The notes: a model not told the origin generated them from the letters alone. Positions 46,275-55,192 are shown, counted from the stretch's first letter. The stretch: 64,000 nt of DNA from Sinomonas atrocyanea (GCF_030811715.1 NZ_JAUSRH010000001.1:1-64000); one strand, 5' to 3'. Program-made: numbers and translations.

Positions 46275-46688
46275 TCAGATCCGGACACCGCCGCCGCGTC
46301 GGATGCGGACCCTCCCCTGCCGGGGAAGCCTCCAGCCCAGGACGGCGATGGCGATCCCGATGCCGCCCACCAGAGGATGCAGGACAGGATGGAAGACCTG
46401 CATCCACAGCAACTGGACGAGAATCCATCCGACCAGGCCCGCCCCGGAGAGAACGGCAAGGAGCCGGGCAAGGCCCCAGCGGAGCACCACCGCCGCCCCG
46501 GCAACCAGCTCGCCGAGGCCCGGCAGGAGCATCAACGCGATGCCCGGGAACGTCCAGTCCTGGAAGGACGTCGTCTGCAGCCAGCCCTGCTGGAGCTCCA
46601 TCCTTCCGATCAGCATCAGCCAGCCCCCGACGACCGCGAAGCACCCGACAAGAAACTGGAGGAACGCAAGCGGTGCCCGGATCTTCAC
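46275..46688 (-). CDS. Four-helix membrane protein of unknown function
   Basis: 137 residues from the GTG at 46688 (GGAGGA just upstream). Four hydrophobic segments: LAFLQFLVGCFAVVGGWLML, FPGIALMLLPGLGELVAGAA, LLAVLSGAGLVGWILVQLLW and LVGGIGIAIAVLGW. The C terminus is Arg-rich. Convergent with the rifampin phosphotransferase-like gene. No family named with confidence. Confidence 0.65.
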   Translation of the reverse strand: MKIRAPLAFLQFLVGCFAVVGGWLMLIGRMELQQGWLQTTSFQDWTFPGIALMLLPGLGELVAGAAVVLRWGLARLLAVLSGAGLVGWILVQLLWMQVFHPVLHPLVGGIGIAIAVLGWRLPRQGRVRIRRGGGVRI

Positions 46689-47205
46689 TGCTCCTCCAAG
46701 AACGAGGCGGACGGATGCCGTTTCATGGTCGCCAACCGCGCCGGCCGCCCGGCAGTGCCCATAGTCCCCACCGCTACCTGCCCCGGCCGTCGCCCGCCGC
46801 GGCGGAGGAGCACGGGCATTCTGGCTGCCGGCCATGAGCAGGCGCAAGGGCTGCCCGAAGGCTGTCCCGCCGCATTCGGCGCGCGGAGCCGGACCACCCC
46901 GGATGACATGGCCAGCCGATGGGAGCCCGGCGCCGCGCGGTCCAGCTCCCCCCATGGATGTGAGCACAAGCTGGACGATCCTGAACATATGGGGGCTGGA
47001 CGCACCAGTCAATGCAAGTGTTCCCACGTCACGTCACAGCGCCAGGGACGACAGCCGATCGCCCCTCAGAGCCGGCACCCGGGCGTGGCCGTAGACTGGT
47101 GCAGCAGTGCTCCGGCCATCCCCCCATGGACCGGAGCGCTGCCGTCTCCAGCGCGAGAGCCGAAGGCCTCTGGGCGGCCCGCGCTCCCAGACCTATCGTC
47201 GAACT

Positions 47206-47288
47206 GTGCCGGCCTGCCGCCCCCAGGGATGGGAAGCCGGCACACGGCGCCCCGCCCTGGCGTCCCCCCACGCCGGGCGGGGCGACCG
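47206..47288 (-). repeat. Structured interspersed repeat, copy B (inverted relative to copy A)
   Basis: 83 nt whose reverse complement matches 32893-32976. It folds as two hairpins: GTGCCGGC with GCCGGCAC, then CGCCCCGCCC with GGGCGGGGCG. It lies in a 924-nt stretch (46689-47612) in which I find no supportable gene. Confidence 0.6.
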
Positions 47289-47612
47289 TCCCCCGGTCGC
47301 GGGCCCATCGGCACCCCAGCCTTCCAGAGCCTCTTCGACGGCCCCGAGATACAGGCCTTCGTGGGGAACCCGGGTGGAGACCCAACATGCCGCCGGAATC
47401 ACCTTCCGAAAGGCAATCGGCTCCCCCGACCAGTTCTGACGGCTCTGCAGCACTAAACGTCCGAACGGCCCTACCGGGCTGCTCCTCGGGCGCGTAATCA
47501 TCAGGAGGAGGTGCTAGGGCCACCCGCCGGCGCAGGCAGGACCCTGCATGCAGCGAAGTCCTGCATGCGCCGAAGCGCCTCCGACAGAGAAGGATGACGG
47601 AAAGGTACCGAC

Positions 47613-48005
47613 ATGGGCGCAAGTGAGAACGCCGAAGTGGTCCGGCGCGGGTATGAGGCCTTCAACGCAGGCGATCTGGCGGCACTGAGCGAGCTGTTTG
47701 CCGAAGACGCGGTCTGGCACGCCGCCGGAAGCGGCGCACTGTCCGGGACCAAGCAAGGACGCGACGCCATCCTGGCCTACTTCGGCGAGCTGGGCGCGCG
47801 TTCCCAAGGTTCCTTCCAAGCGGCAGTCAAGGACATCGTCGGCGGAGAGAGCCACACGGTAGGGATCCAGCGAAGCCGCGCCGAGAACAACGGCAAGACC
47901 ATGGACCTGGCCACGGCAATCGTGTTCGTACTCCGCGACGGAAGGGTCGTCGAAGGCCGGGAGTACTTCGAGGACACGGCCACGGCGGACGACTTCTGGA
48001 GCTGA
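47613..48005 (+). CDS. SnoaL-like / nuclear transport factor 2-fold protein
   Basis: 130 residues. The start NAEVVRRGYEAFNAGDLAAL then SELFAEDAVWHAAG is the usual SnoaL/ketosteroid-isomerase-like opening, ending with VFVLRDGRVVEGREYFEDT. These cone-shaped domains are enzymes or binding proteins for small molecules; no substrate can be given. GGAAAGG precedes the ATG. The gene for a 98-residue protein follows 53 nt later. Confidence 0.85.
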   Translation: MGASENAEVVRRGYEAFNAGDLAALSELFAEDAVWHAAGSGALSGTKQGRDAILAYFGELGARSQGSFQAAVKDIVGGESHTVGIQRSRAENNGKTMDLATAIVFVLRDGRVVEGREYFEDTATADDFWS

Positions 48006-48058
48006 CCGTCCAGCAGCACAGCAACACACACTACACACGCACCGTCCAAGGAGCAGAC

Positions 48059-48355
48059 ATGGGAACCACCCCATACGGAGTCGTGCACTTCTTCCCAGGA
48101 GGCACAAAGGACCAGTACGAGGCCTCGATCGCCGCCGTCCACCCCGGCGAAGGCCTCCTCCCCGAGGGCCAGACCTTCCACGCCGCAGGACCTTCAGCCG
48201 GGGGGTGGACGATCATGGCCGTCCACGAGTCGAAGGAGAGCTGGGAGAAATTCCGCGACGGCATCCTCATGCCCCGCATGCAAGAGGGCATCGAGGGCGG
48301 ATTCGCCTCGCCCCCGGAGGAGACCGTCATCGACCTGTACAAGATCATGCCCTGA
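48059..48355 (+). CDS. Small conserved hypothetical, possible dimeric alpha-beta barrel
   Basis: 98 residues. The pattern GVVHFFPGGTKDQYEASIAA, GGWTIMAVHESKESWEKFRD and the acidic C terminus fit a ferredoxin-like dimeric alpha-beta barrel such as the antibiotic biosynthesis monooxygenase-like families. No catalytic residues can be pointed to. It follows the SnoaL-like gene, so the two are probably one transcript. Confidence 0.65.
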   Translation: MGTTPYGVVHFFPGGTKDQYEASIAAVHPGEGLLPEGQTFHAAGPSAGGWTIMAVHESKESWEKFRDGILMPRMQEGIEGGFASPPEETVIDLYKIMP

Positions 48356-48491
48356 CCAACGCGCCATTCCACCCGGGTTCCGTCAGACGGAGCCCCCCAG
48401 AGCTCCACGAAGCGGACCTCGCTTCGAGCGCCCGGCGATCCTCGCGCGACCATGAGGAGGCCCCATAGCTTCTCTAAGGCTCCGTTGCTGA

Positions 48492-48796
48492 ATGAGACGA
48501 GGCCCCCGCGACGGGCACTTGACTTGGCGCGCCGCCACCAGCCAGCAAAGGCTTGCCGGCAGCCTCTCCGAACTCGCCGAGGCCGACACCTCCGAGGTGT
48601 TCGCCGACCCGGACGCGGAGGTCTTCGAGCTCGTCTACGGCACCACCACGTTCGGGTGGTTCGCCGCCCGCGTCCGCGACACCGAGAGGACGCAGGTGAC
48701 CCCGAGCTCGCCGGCCGGCCCGGACCCATCCACGAGATGGCCCTGTCCGTGGAGATCGGCCGCACCCGCATGAACGTCCGCGACGCCCTCGAGTGA
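48492..48796 (+). pseudogene. Frameshifted hypothetical gene
   Basis: One frame reads QQRLAGSLSELAEADTSEVF then DAEVFELVYGTTTFGWFAAR up to RDTERTQ; another frame continues near 48700 with ELAGRPGPIHEMALSVEIGR and TRMNVRDALE, ending at 48796. The two halves look like one protein split by a frameshift. I do not recognise the family. Confidence 0.4.
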
Positions 48797-48916
48797 CGAA
48801 CAGGGCCGCGGTGGCGGCGGCGGACGCGGTGCCGTGACCGGCGACGGTGAGGCCGGGGACGGGCAGGACGGCGGCGAGGCTGTCGGCGGCGCCCCGGGCG
48901 GTGGTCTGGTTGGTGG

Positions 48917-49123
48917 TCACGGGCGGTTCTCCTCGGTGGTGACGATCTGGGCGGCGACGCGCGAGCCCTTCAGGACGGAGACGGCGCAGGCGAGGTCCTT
49001 GCCGCCGACGGCGACGCGGAAGGGCTCATGCTCCGGACGGTCCCGAGCGCGTCGGCGGACCTGGGATGGCTCGGCCCGGGCGGCCATTAAGAACGTCTGC
49101 GAGGCGGTGAGCTTCACTGACAC
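48917..49123 (-). CDS. Possible small hypothetical protein near the island end
   Basis: 68 residues from a GTG (SVKLTASQTFLMAARAEPSQ, FRVAVGGKDLACAVSVLKGS, IVTTEENRP). Its stop overlaps a second start at 48920 (VTTNQTTARGAADSLAAVLP...), whose frame looks protein-like for about 45 residues before running into the shadow of the opposite-strand pseudogene. No ribosome site is visible. Possibly remnants of element genes. Confidence 0.3.
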   Translation of the reverse strand: MSVKLTASQTFLMAARAEPSQVRRRARDRPEHEPFRVAVGGKDLACAVSVLKGSRVAAQIVTTEENRP

Positions 49124-49220
49124 GCCGCGCTGGTCGATGAGAAGGACATCCCAAGCTGCTGAACTCCGCCGGCTACGACGTTGTCGTGATTACTGGGGCC
49201 GAGCAGCTTGGGTCATTCAG

Positions 49221-49238
49221 GGTCCGATTTATGGTCCG
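49221..49238 (+). repeat. Island-end motif, right copy
   Basis: GGTCCGATTTATGGTCCG, one base different from 31556-31573 and in the same orientation, 115 nt inside the right att repeat. Confidence 0.5.
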
Positions 49239-49353
49239 CCATTGAGGCAAACTAAGGCTATCGGGGTGCACCGCCCCGAAGAGTCGAATGACGAGTCTGC
49301 GCACTTCAGAAGCGGTTTGTATATCAGAGCCGACCCTAGTCAATCGTCGAGCT

Positions 49354-49394
49354 GTAATGAGAAGGTCAGCAGTTCGATCCTGCTAGGAGGCTCC
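49354..49394 (+). repeat. att direct repeat, right copy (tRNA-Thr 3' fragment)
   Basis: 41 nt identical to 31459-31499. Upstream sequence does not complete a tRNA (no D-arm or acceptor 5' strand), so this is a fragment left by integration, not a second tRNA. Confidence 0.85.
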
Positions 49395-49397
49395 GAG

Positions 49398-49440
49398 AGC
49401 CCCTTCTGACCTGCGGAAACGCAGTCCAGGAGGGGCTTCT
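49398..49440 (+). terminator. Second copy of the tRNA-Thr terminator
   Basis: AGCCCCT (49398-49404) pairs with AGGGGCT (49431-49437) around the same CTGCG-GAAA-CGCAG hairpin; TTCTTC follows. It is diverged from the copy at 31504-31546 in the linking bases. Confidence 0.65.
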
Positions 49441-49456
49441 TCGTGCTCGGCGCCCC

Positions 49457-49738
49457 CTACCCGGCTTTGCGCCATTCGTCGCCGACCACCTGCTGGATCC
49501 TCTCCCTCCGCTTCAGGGAGAGGGCGCCGTGTTCGTCGGCGGCCCGTTCTGCATCCAGCCAGGACCCCAACCGGGCCTCGTACGCATTCCGGGCCCGGGG
49601 ATCGGGAAGGTGCCGGTAGTCCGCCAGGAATACCTCGACGCGATGCAGCGCCGCCGCGAAATCCGCCTCGTCCTGCTGTGCGGGAACCGGCAGCCCGGTG
49701 ATCTGCCACGCCAGCTCATGCATGAGGTCTCTGTCCAC
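49457..49738 (-). CDS. Small HA-domain-like hypothetical protein
   Basis: 93 residues from the GTG at 49738, which has GAGAGG about 7 nt upstream. The pattern FLADYRHLPDPRARNAYEAR then LGSWLDAERAADEHGALS resembles one helicase-associated (HA) repeat without any helicase. It lies just outside the right att repeat and has a degraded relative inside the island at 37209-37457. 49739-49927 holds nothing I can support. Confidence 0.6.
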   Translation of the reverse strand: MDRDLMHELAWQITGLPVPAQQDEADFAAALHRVEVFLADYRHLPDPRARNAYEARLGSWLDAERAADEHGALSLKRRERIQQVVGDEWRKAG

Positions 49739-49927
49739 GTCCGGCCCTCTCAGCCGGCCCCTCCCCGCATTGGAGTGTAGGAAACGGTGAGGGCGGTGGT
49801 GGAGAGGCGAAAGTCCTGTCCCAGATGAGCGGGGTCGGCGCACGCCCGGCGAACGGGGATGGAGTTCCCTGGGCGTTCCTGCTCAGGAGCGGGACGTGCA
49901 CCCGCGTGACATCCGCCCGCGATCCGG

Positions 49928-50965
49928 TCAGACCAGCCAGCGGCGCCACCAGGGCTGATTCTCCGGTTCGGGCGTCGGTTCTGGCTCCGGGCCCTCGCCC
50001 AGGGCGAGCGCGGCCTCGGCGACATCGTCCGCGGTGAGCGTCATGACGGCCTCACGGCCGAGCGCGTCGAGGCTCTGTTCCTCGTCGCGCGAGAGCCGCA
50101 GCGCCTGACGGTTGAGCGCCTGCTCGAACAGCGTGCGGGCGAATCGAGCGTTGCCCGAGTCCTCGTCCGCGTGGAGCCCGGTGAGGATGCGATGAAGCAT
50201 CTGGTCCGCCTCCGGCGCCAGTGTGTACTCGTGCTGGGCCAGCATCTGGTGGAAGATCGTCTGGAGTTCGTCGACCGAGTAGTCGGGGAACGTGATCTCG
50301 CGGGCGAACCGGGAGCGCAGTCCGGGGTTCGAGAGCAGGAAGGACTCCATCAGCCGCGGATAGCCGGCCACGATCACGACGAGGCGGTGGCGGTGGTCCT
50401 CCATCCGCTTGAGCAGGACCTCGATCGCCTCGGGGCCGAAGTCCATCCGGCCGTCCTCCGGTGCCAGCGCGTAGGCCTCGTCGATGAACAGGACGCCGTC
50501 CAGCGCGCGCCGGATCACCCTGTCCGTCTTGATTGCGGTGGCGCCGACGTACTGCCCCACCAGGCCCGAACGGTCGACCTCGACCAGGTGACCTTTCTGC
50601 AGCAGGCCGACCGCGCGGTACATCTCGGCCAGGAGCCGCGCCACGGTGGTCTTTCCCGTGCCCGGGTTCCCGAGGAACACCAGATGCTGGGATGTGGCCA
50701 CCTCCGGCAGGCCGTGCGCCTTACGGCGGGCCTGGACCTGGAGCAGTGCGACGAGGGCACGCACCTGTTCCTTCACGGTCTCCAGTCCCACCAGCGCGTC
50801 GAGCTCGGCCTGCACCTCGGACAACGGCCTGGCCGGCCCGGGCCGCGCGCCGATGAGATCCCCGACCAGCTCGTCCATGCGCTCCGAACCGGGCAGTTTG
50901 AGCTGATCAGCCAGATGGCTGATGGTTCCGCGCAGGTCGTCGAGTGGATTGCGGCTGGCAGCCAT
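49928..50965 (-). CDS. AAA+ ATPase, CbbX/SpoVK-like
   Basis: 345 residues. An N-terminal helical region (about 1-75) precedes one AAA+ module: Walker [13 protein letters not shown], Walker [12 protein letters not shown], sensor 1 in [11 protein letters not shown], arginine finger region NPGLRSRF. The layout matches the CbbX/EccA C-terminal ATPase family, which remodels protein complexes. The C-terminal tail is Pro/Glu-rich and ends WWRRWLV. No rubisco or type VII genes are nearby, so the client is unknown. Confidence 0.85.
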   Translation of the reverse strand: MAASRNPLDDLRGTISHLADQLKLPGSERMDELVGDLIGARPGPARPLSEVQAELDALVGLETVKEQVRALVALLQVQARRKAHGLPEVATSQHLVFLGNPGTGKTTVARLLAEMYRAVGLLQKGHLVEVDRSGLVGQYVGATAIKTDRVIRRALDGVLFIDEAYALAPEDGRMDFGPEAIEVLLKRMEDHRHRLVVIVAGYPRLMESFLLSNPGLRSRFAREITFPDYSVDELQTIFHQMLAQHEYTLAPEADQMLHRILTGLHADEDSGNARFARTLFEQALNRQALRLSRDEEQSLDALGREAVMTLTADDVAEAALALGEGPEPEPTPEPENQPWWRRWLV

Positions 50966-51058
50966 GCACCCATGGTAGTGCTCAACTCCCGACGGGGGCG
51001 GGGGTTGATCACTTGGGCCTCAGGGTGGCGGCCGCCGCTGACCCCGCCGGGCAGCAGA

Positions 51059-51095
51059 AGAGGGGGAAGCCGCCGACAGCGCGGCCTCCCCCTCT
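51059..51095 (-). terminator. Terminator of the cold-shock gene
   Basis: Stem AGAGGGGGA-GCCGC with GCGGC-TCCCCCTCT (one mismatch), just beyond the cspA stop on the minus strand. Confidence 0.6.
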
Positions 51096-51107
51096 CGGGC
51101 GGGTGGC

Positions 51108-51311
51108 TCAGATCGGGCGGATCTGCTGCGCCTGCGGGCCCTTCTGGCCCTGCCCGACCTGGTACTCGACCTTCTGGCCCTCTTCGAGGTTCTTGAAGCC
51201 GCGCCCCTCGATTTCGGAGTAGTGGGCGAAGAGGTCCGCCGAGCCGTCGTCGGGCTGGATGAACCCGTAGCCCTTCTCGGAGTTGAACCACTTCACGGTG
51301 CCTGTTGCCAT
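51108..51311 (-). CDS. cspA: Cold-shock domain protein
   Basis: 67 residues, the standard size. RNP1 is [10 protein letters not shown] and RNP2 DLFAHYSEI (Tyr where VFVHFSEI is common). It binds single-stranded RNA/DNA and melts secondary structure. The ATG at 51311 has GGAAGG 8 nt upstream; the longer open frame upstream is not conserved. Confidence 0.95.
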   Translation of the reverse strand: MATGTVKWFNSEKGYGFIQPDDGSADLFAHYSEIEGRGFKNLEEGQKVEYQVGQGQKGPQAQQIRPI

Positions 51312-51489
51312 TGGTGATGCCTTCCTGCGAACGGTGCCGTGGCCGCACTCCGGCCGGGTCCCGCACCGTCCACCATCAACAATCCTATGTGTGCAGGACC
51401 ACATGCATATGCCGAGTGCTTGGCGTTCGCAACGAGGACGATGGGGCCGTGGCCGCCGACGACGACGAAGCGAGGGCGGCGCGGCTGCG

Positions 51490-51837
51490 TCACGTCTCCT
51501 GCACGGAGTGTCCACGCCGGAAGATGGCCTTGAGCACCTCCTGCTTGGTGACGCCGCGTTGCTGCGCGGCGAGGTCGGCGGCGAACGTGAGAGCGTCAGC
51601 CCTTTCCCCTTTGCGCAGGTCGGCCTTCACGGTCGTTCGCCCCAACTGCTCAGCAGCGGCAACACGGTGGTGGCCGTCCGCGAGCAGCAGCACGCCGCCG
51701 ATGTCGAAAACCACAACGGGCGTGGCTTCGTCGAAATGCTCGACGTAGTACGACACCCGCTCCGGATCCAGATGAGGGCGGCTTCGTTCGATCGAGTCCG
51801 GTGAGAGCCGGGCGATGGGGAGCTCCACAATGGGCAT
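51490..51837 (-). CDS. ParB/sulfiredoxin-like domain protein
   Basis: 115 residues from the ATG at 51837. The ParB-N-type core is [20 protein letters not shown] then [17 protein letters not shown] (the ADGHHR motif matches the DGxHR of ParB-like nuclease/NTPase domains). There is no DNA-binding HTH, so this is a stand-alone catalytic or binding domain rather than a partition protein. Upstream of cspA on the same strand. Confidence 0.7.
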   Translation of the reverse strand: MPIVELPIARLSPDSIERSRPHLDPERVSYYVEHFDEATPVVVFDIGGVLLLADGHHRVAAAEQLGRTTVKADLRKGERADALTFAADLAAQQRGVTKQEVLKAIFRRGHSVQET

Positions 51838-51963
51838 GTGCCCAGTCTGGGGCGCTCGAGTTCCGCCGTCCACGCGCCTGTCTCCGTGATCCTCTGGCCG
51901 GCTGCGGGCCCATTCGGTGCTCAGGCATGGACAGAACCTCCGGGCGGGGGCAGGGTTTGGGCC

Positions 51964-52464
51964 ATGACGCTCAAGCGAGGCCGCGGACCCCGGCCACCGG
52001 TCTGCGCATCGCTCGGCGCCCTGGCTATGACGGCCGCGCTGCTCACCGGCTGCACCACCGCGGCCGGCCTCCAAGCCGTGCCCGGGGCCCGGAACGGAAC
52101 GGCGGTCACGGCCAGCCCGGTCGCGCCCGCGTTCTACAACCTGGTCACCGATCTCTTCTTCGTGACCCTGCCTCCAGGGTCGACGAGGACCGGGCAGAAG
52201 TGCCCCCGGCCGACGAGCGCCTCGCATGGCGGCGACTGCACCATCGAGTTCACCAGCGCCCTGCCGCCCCAGGACGTGTACGCCGACTTCGCCAGAAGGG
52301 CCGCCCAAACCGGCTGGGCGCCCGAGCGGAAGAACTCGGACGGCAGGGTCGTGGCGTGGGCGAAAACCTTCGCCGACGGCAGCAGTGCCCACCTCCTGCT
52401 GAGGCCGCTCGACCCCGGGCAGACGTCCCCTCCCTACAGCTACTCCGTCACCGGCTCCATCTGA
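51964..52464 (+). CDS. Lipoprotein of unknown function
   Basis: 166 residues from the ATG at 51964. Signal peptide with lipobox LLTGC (Cys30), then a mature domain with two further Cys residues (GQKCPRPTSASHGGDCTIEF) likely to be disulfide-bonded. No named family. It is divergent from the ParB-like gene and convergent with the ABC transporter ATPase. Confidence 0.7.
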   Translation: MTLKRGRGPRPPVCASLGALAMTAALLTGCTTAAGLQAVPGARNGTAVTASPVAPAFYNLVTDLFFVTLPPGSTRTGQKCPRPTSASHGGDCTIEFTSALPPQDVYADFARRAAQTGWAPERKNSDGRVVAWAKTFADGSSAHLLLRPLDPGQTSPPYSYSVTGSI

Positions 52465-52487
52465 CCGCAGGGCTGTTCGCCGTCCGC

Positions 52488-53318
52488 TCAGTTCGCGGTT
52501 GCTGCGTTGTCCTCGGCCGTGACCTCCTCAGGAGCAATCACCATCGGATTGAGGACACGGTGCAGGAAGGATTTGGTCCGCGGCTCCTGAGGGTCGCCGA
52601 TGACGTTGGCCGCGGGCCCCTGCTCAACGATGTAACCCCCGTCCATGAACACCACCCTGTCGGCGACCTCGCGTGCGAAGGCCATCTCGTGGGTCACGAT
52701 GATCATCGTCATTCCCTCGGCAGCGAGGGCCTTCATGACCGCGAGGACTTCCCCGACCAGTTCGGGGTCGAGTGCAGAGGTGGGCTCGTCGAACAACATG
52801 AGCTGTGGGTCCATCGAGAGGGATCTGGCGATGGCCACCCGCTGCTGCTGGCCGCCGGAGAGCTGCGCCGGGTATGCGCCCTCCTTGTGGGACATGCCGA
52901 CCCGATGGAGATTGCGCCGGGCAATGTCACGCGCTTCCGACTTCGGGCGCTTGAGGACTTTCGTCTGCGCGACCGTCAGGTTTTCCAACACCGTCAGATG
53001 TGGAAACAGGTTGAACGACTGGAACACCATGCCGATGCGTTGGCGGATCCGGTCAAGATCGGCATCAGGGTGGGTGATTTCCTCGGGCCCCACGAAGACC
53101 GTCCCGGAGGTGGGGGTTTCCAGGAGGTTGACGCAGCGGAGCAGGGTGGATTTTCCCGATCCCGAGGGGCCGATGATGCAGACGACCTCGCCGGGCTTGA
53201 CGTCGAGGGAGATGTCCTTCAGCACTTCGTTGTCCCCGAAGGACTTCTTCAGGTTGCTGATCGAGATCGCTGTGACCGCATGAACATCCTCGGCTCCGGT
53301 CTCCGGCATTGTCGGCAT
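52488..53318 (-). CDS. Polar amino-acid ABC transporter ATP-binding protein
   Basis: 276 residues. Walker [20 protein letters not shown]-loop [17 protein letters not shown], signature [15 protein letters not shown], Walker [15 protein letters not shown] and H-loop [15 protein letters not shown], the GlnQ/HisP type. The ATG at 53318 lies 5 nt after the permease stop. Third gene of a binding protein-permease-ATPase operon. Confidence 0.93.
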   Translation of the reverse strand: MPTMPETGAEDVHAVTAISISNLKKSFGDNEVLKDISLDVKPGEVVCIIGPSGSGKSTLLRCVNLLETPTSGTVFVGPEEITHPDADLDRIRQRIGMVFQSFNLFPHLTVLENLTVAQTKVLKRPKSEARDIARRNLHRVGMSHKEGAYPAQLSGGQQQRVAIARSLSMDPQLMLFDEPTSALDPELVGEVLAVMKALAAEGMTMIIVTHEMAFAREVADRVVFMDGGYIVEQGPAANVIGDPQEPRTKSFLHRVLNPMVIAPEEVTAEDNAATAN

Positions 53319-53322
53319 GATT

Positions 53323-54153
53323 TCAGCGGGCTTTCGCGTAGCGGCGCTCGAGCCTGCGCACGAGCATGGACAGAGGGAGGGTGATGGCCAAGTAGCAGAT
53401 GGCCGCCACAATGAGGGGGGTCGCGTTGACCGAGCGGTTGAGGAAGTCCTGGGAGAACTTGGTCAGTTCATACTGCGCGGCAGTCACACCGACGACGTAG
53501 ACGAGGGATGAGTCCTTGACCAGCAGGATCATCTCGTTCGTCAGGGGCGGGACAACAATCCGGAACGCCTGGGGTATGACGATGCTCGCCATGGTCCTGC
53601 TGTAGCTCATGCCCAGCGTCCGGGCCGCCTCGGTCTGCCCCTTGGGCACCGCCTGGATTCCCGCCCGGAATGTCTCGGCCATGTAGGCGGCGGCTGTGAT
53701 TCCCAGGCCGACCATGACCATGCCGTACTTGTCGCCGGGGAATTCGAATCCCGGGAACGCATTCGGGATGCCGTACGCGACCATGAACAACACGACGAGG
53801 GCCGGGACCCCGCGGAAGAATTCGACGTAGGCGCTGGCAAACCAGCGGTAGGGCCCGATTGAGCTGAGGCGCATGAGGGCCAGCAGGAGCCCGAGGCAGA
53901 AGGCGAACACGAAGGCGAGCAGGGTGTAGATGATCGTGTTCACGAGGCCGACCGTGATGACCCTGGGCAGCTCGCGAAGGAGGATGTCGGCCCGTAGGAA
54001 GGAGTTGCTGAAGGTGGGCCAGTCGGTCTTCGCCACAACGAGTGCGACGATGATGAGGCCGATGGCGTACTGGACGCCTCGCCCCACGCGGGCTCTCTGT
54101 CGTCGGGTGAGCCTGGGCTTGCCCGCAGCAGGCGCCGTCGTCTGTGTACTCAT
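53323..54153 (-). CDS. Polar amino-acid ABC transporter permease (HisM/GlnP type)
   Basis: 276 residues with about five membrane segments. The transport EAA-type loop [20 protein letters not shown] and the family signature [16 protein letters not shown] are present. The start ATG 54153 has GAGGGC upstream; an in-frame open stretch upstream is not membrane-like. A single permease gene implies a homodimer. Confidence 0.92.
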   Translation of the reverse strand: MSTQTTAPAAGKPRLTRRQRARVGRGVQYAIGLIIVALVVAKTDWPTFSNSFLRADILLRELPRVITVGLVNTIIYTLLAFVFAFCLGLLLALMRLSSIGPYRWFASAYVEFFRGVPALVVLFMVAYGIPNAFPGFEFPGDKYGMVMVGLGITAAAYMAETFRAGIQAVPKGQTEAARTLGMSYSRTMASIVIPQAFRIVVPPLTNEMILLVKDSSLVYVVGVTAAQYELTKFSQDFLNRSVNATPLIVAAICYLAITLPLSMLVRRLERRYAKAR

Positions 54154-54234
54154 TGCCGCCCTCACTGGTCCCGTCTGCTCTGATCGCTGCGATGGGCGGC
54201 TGACACCGTGCGGCCTGCCGCCCATCGTGGTGGA

Positions 54235-55062
54235 TTAGCTCTTCGGGACGTCTCCGATCCACTTCTTGTACATCTGGTCGTAGGTGCCATCGCCCTTGGC
54301 CTTGGAGATGGCATCGTCGACGACCTTCTTCAGCGCGGTGTTGCCGAGCTTCATGCCGAAGCCGTATTGCTCGCCCGTGTTGAACTGAGTCCCGATGGTG
54401 GCCTTGCCAGGATTGCTCTTCATGGCCTCGCTCCACACCGGCAGGTCATTGATCGCGGCGTCGACCTGCCCGGTGAGCAGGGCCTGGGTCTGGGAGGCCA
54501 GGTCCTGGAACTCGACGATCTGGCACCCGCATTCGGCCTTGTGCGCGTTCGCATAGTCGAGGCCGGTGGTCGCGGTCTGGGCACCCAGCTTCTTGCCCTT
54601 CAGGTCGCCGAGGGACTTGACGGTCGCGCTGCTGGGGGTGAGGAGGGCCTGTGTGGCGTCGAAGTACGGGGCGGAGAAGAGGATGACCTTCTGGCGGGCT
54701 TCGGTGATCGTCATGCCCGCGGCCGCAATGTCGCACTTCCCTGTCGACATGTCCTCACCGGACTTGATGCCCTCGAAGGGAGTATCCACGACCGCGACCT
54801 GCGCCCCCATCTCCTTGGCAGCCAGATTCATCAGGTCGATGTCGAATCCGACGGTGTTCCCGGAGTCGTCATTGGATTCGAAGGGCGCGTAGGGCAGGTG
54901 GGTGCAGACGGTGAGCTTGCCCGGGGATACCAGGCTCACGCCCTGCGCGCTGCCGGCCGAGGCGTTGTTCGCTGGGGCGGCCGATCCGCTGCCGCAGGCA
55001 GCGAGTGCGAGGGTTCCCGCCCCAAGCAGGGCGGCGATCTTCAGCCGTCTGAGTGACTTCAC
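54235..55062 (-). CDS. ABC transporter substrate-binding lipoprotein (family 3)
   Basis: 275 residues. Lipobox LAAC, then a periplasmic-binding-protein 3 fold: PYAPFESNDDSGNTVGFDID, MTITEARQKVILFSAPYF, GAQTATTGLDYA. The GTG at 55062 has AAAGGAG 6 nt upstream and is preferred over the in-frame start at 55089. The ligand is a polar amino acid; which one cannot be read. Confidence 0.92.
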   Translation of the reverse strand: MKSLRRLKIAALLGAGTLALAACGSGSAAPANNASAGSAQGVSLVSPGKLTVCTHLPYAPFESNDDSGNTVGFDIDLMNLAAKEMGAQVAVVDTPFEGIKSGEDMSTGKCDIAAAGMTITEARQKVILFSAPYFDATQALLTPSSATVKSLGDLKGKKLGAQTATTGLDYANAHKAECGCQIVEFQDLASQTQALLTGQVDAAINDLPVWSEAMKSNPGKATIGTQFNTGEQYGFGMKLGNTALKKVVDDAISKAKGDGTYDQMYKKWIGDVPKS

Positions 55063-55192
55063 TGTTGTCTCCTTTGTTGGACGCTCCAAGGCCGGTCAGG
55101 CTGACTGCCCTACGGGTGATTCACTATGGCCACATCCTCCCCTCCCCCGGATCCTTACCGATCGCTGGACACGCCGTCGAGCTCCTGACGCG

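Larger units (their letters stand above)
31459..49394. mobile_element. tRNA-Thr-associated genomic island (degenerate)
   Basis: Bounded by a 41-nt perfect direct repeat: the tRNA 3' part at 31459-31499 and a copy at 49354-49394 that has no tRNA 5' half. The similarity continues past one mismatch into a related terminator. An 18-nt motif (GGTCCGATTYATGGTCCG) also lies just inside each end. Inside are regulators, a sigma factor, a rifampin phosphotransferase-like gene, a DUF1326/DUF2182 pair, IS110 debris and gene fragments. No intact integrase is seen, only an excisionase-like stub, so the element looks immobile. Boundaries are read directly; the integration history is inferred. Confidence 0.75.

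Noticed and set aside
42646-46837. Two very long plus-strand frames overlapping the rifampin phosphotransferase-like gene
   Set aside because: Same-strand frame shadows, low-complexity Arg/Pro/Ser translations; the 43533-46175 frame carries all conserved motifs.
47029-47622. Minus-strand ORF of 197 codons in the island
   Set aside because: It runs across the structured repeat copy B, has no ribosome site and no recognisable protein features.
49354-49440. A second tRNA-Thr gene
   Set aside because: Only the 3' half is present; no D-arm, anticodon 5' stem or acceptor 5' strand can be found upstream.
51312-51489. Cold-shock RNA thermosensor in the cspA leader
   Set aside because: No clear alternative secondary structures or cold-box could be recognised by eye.
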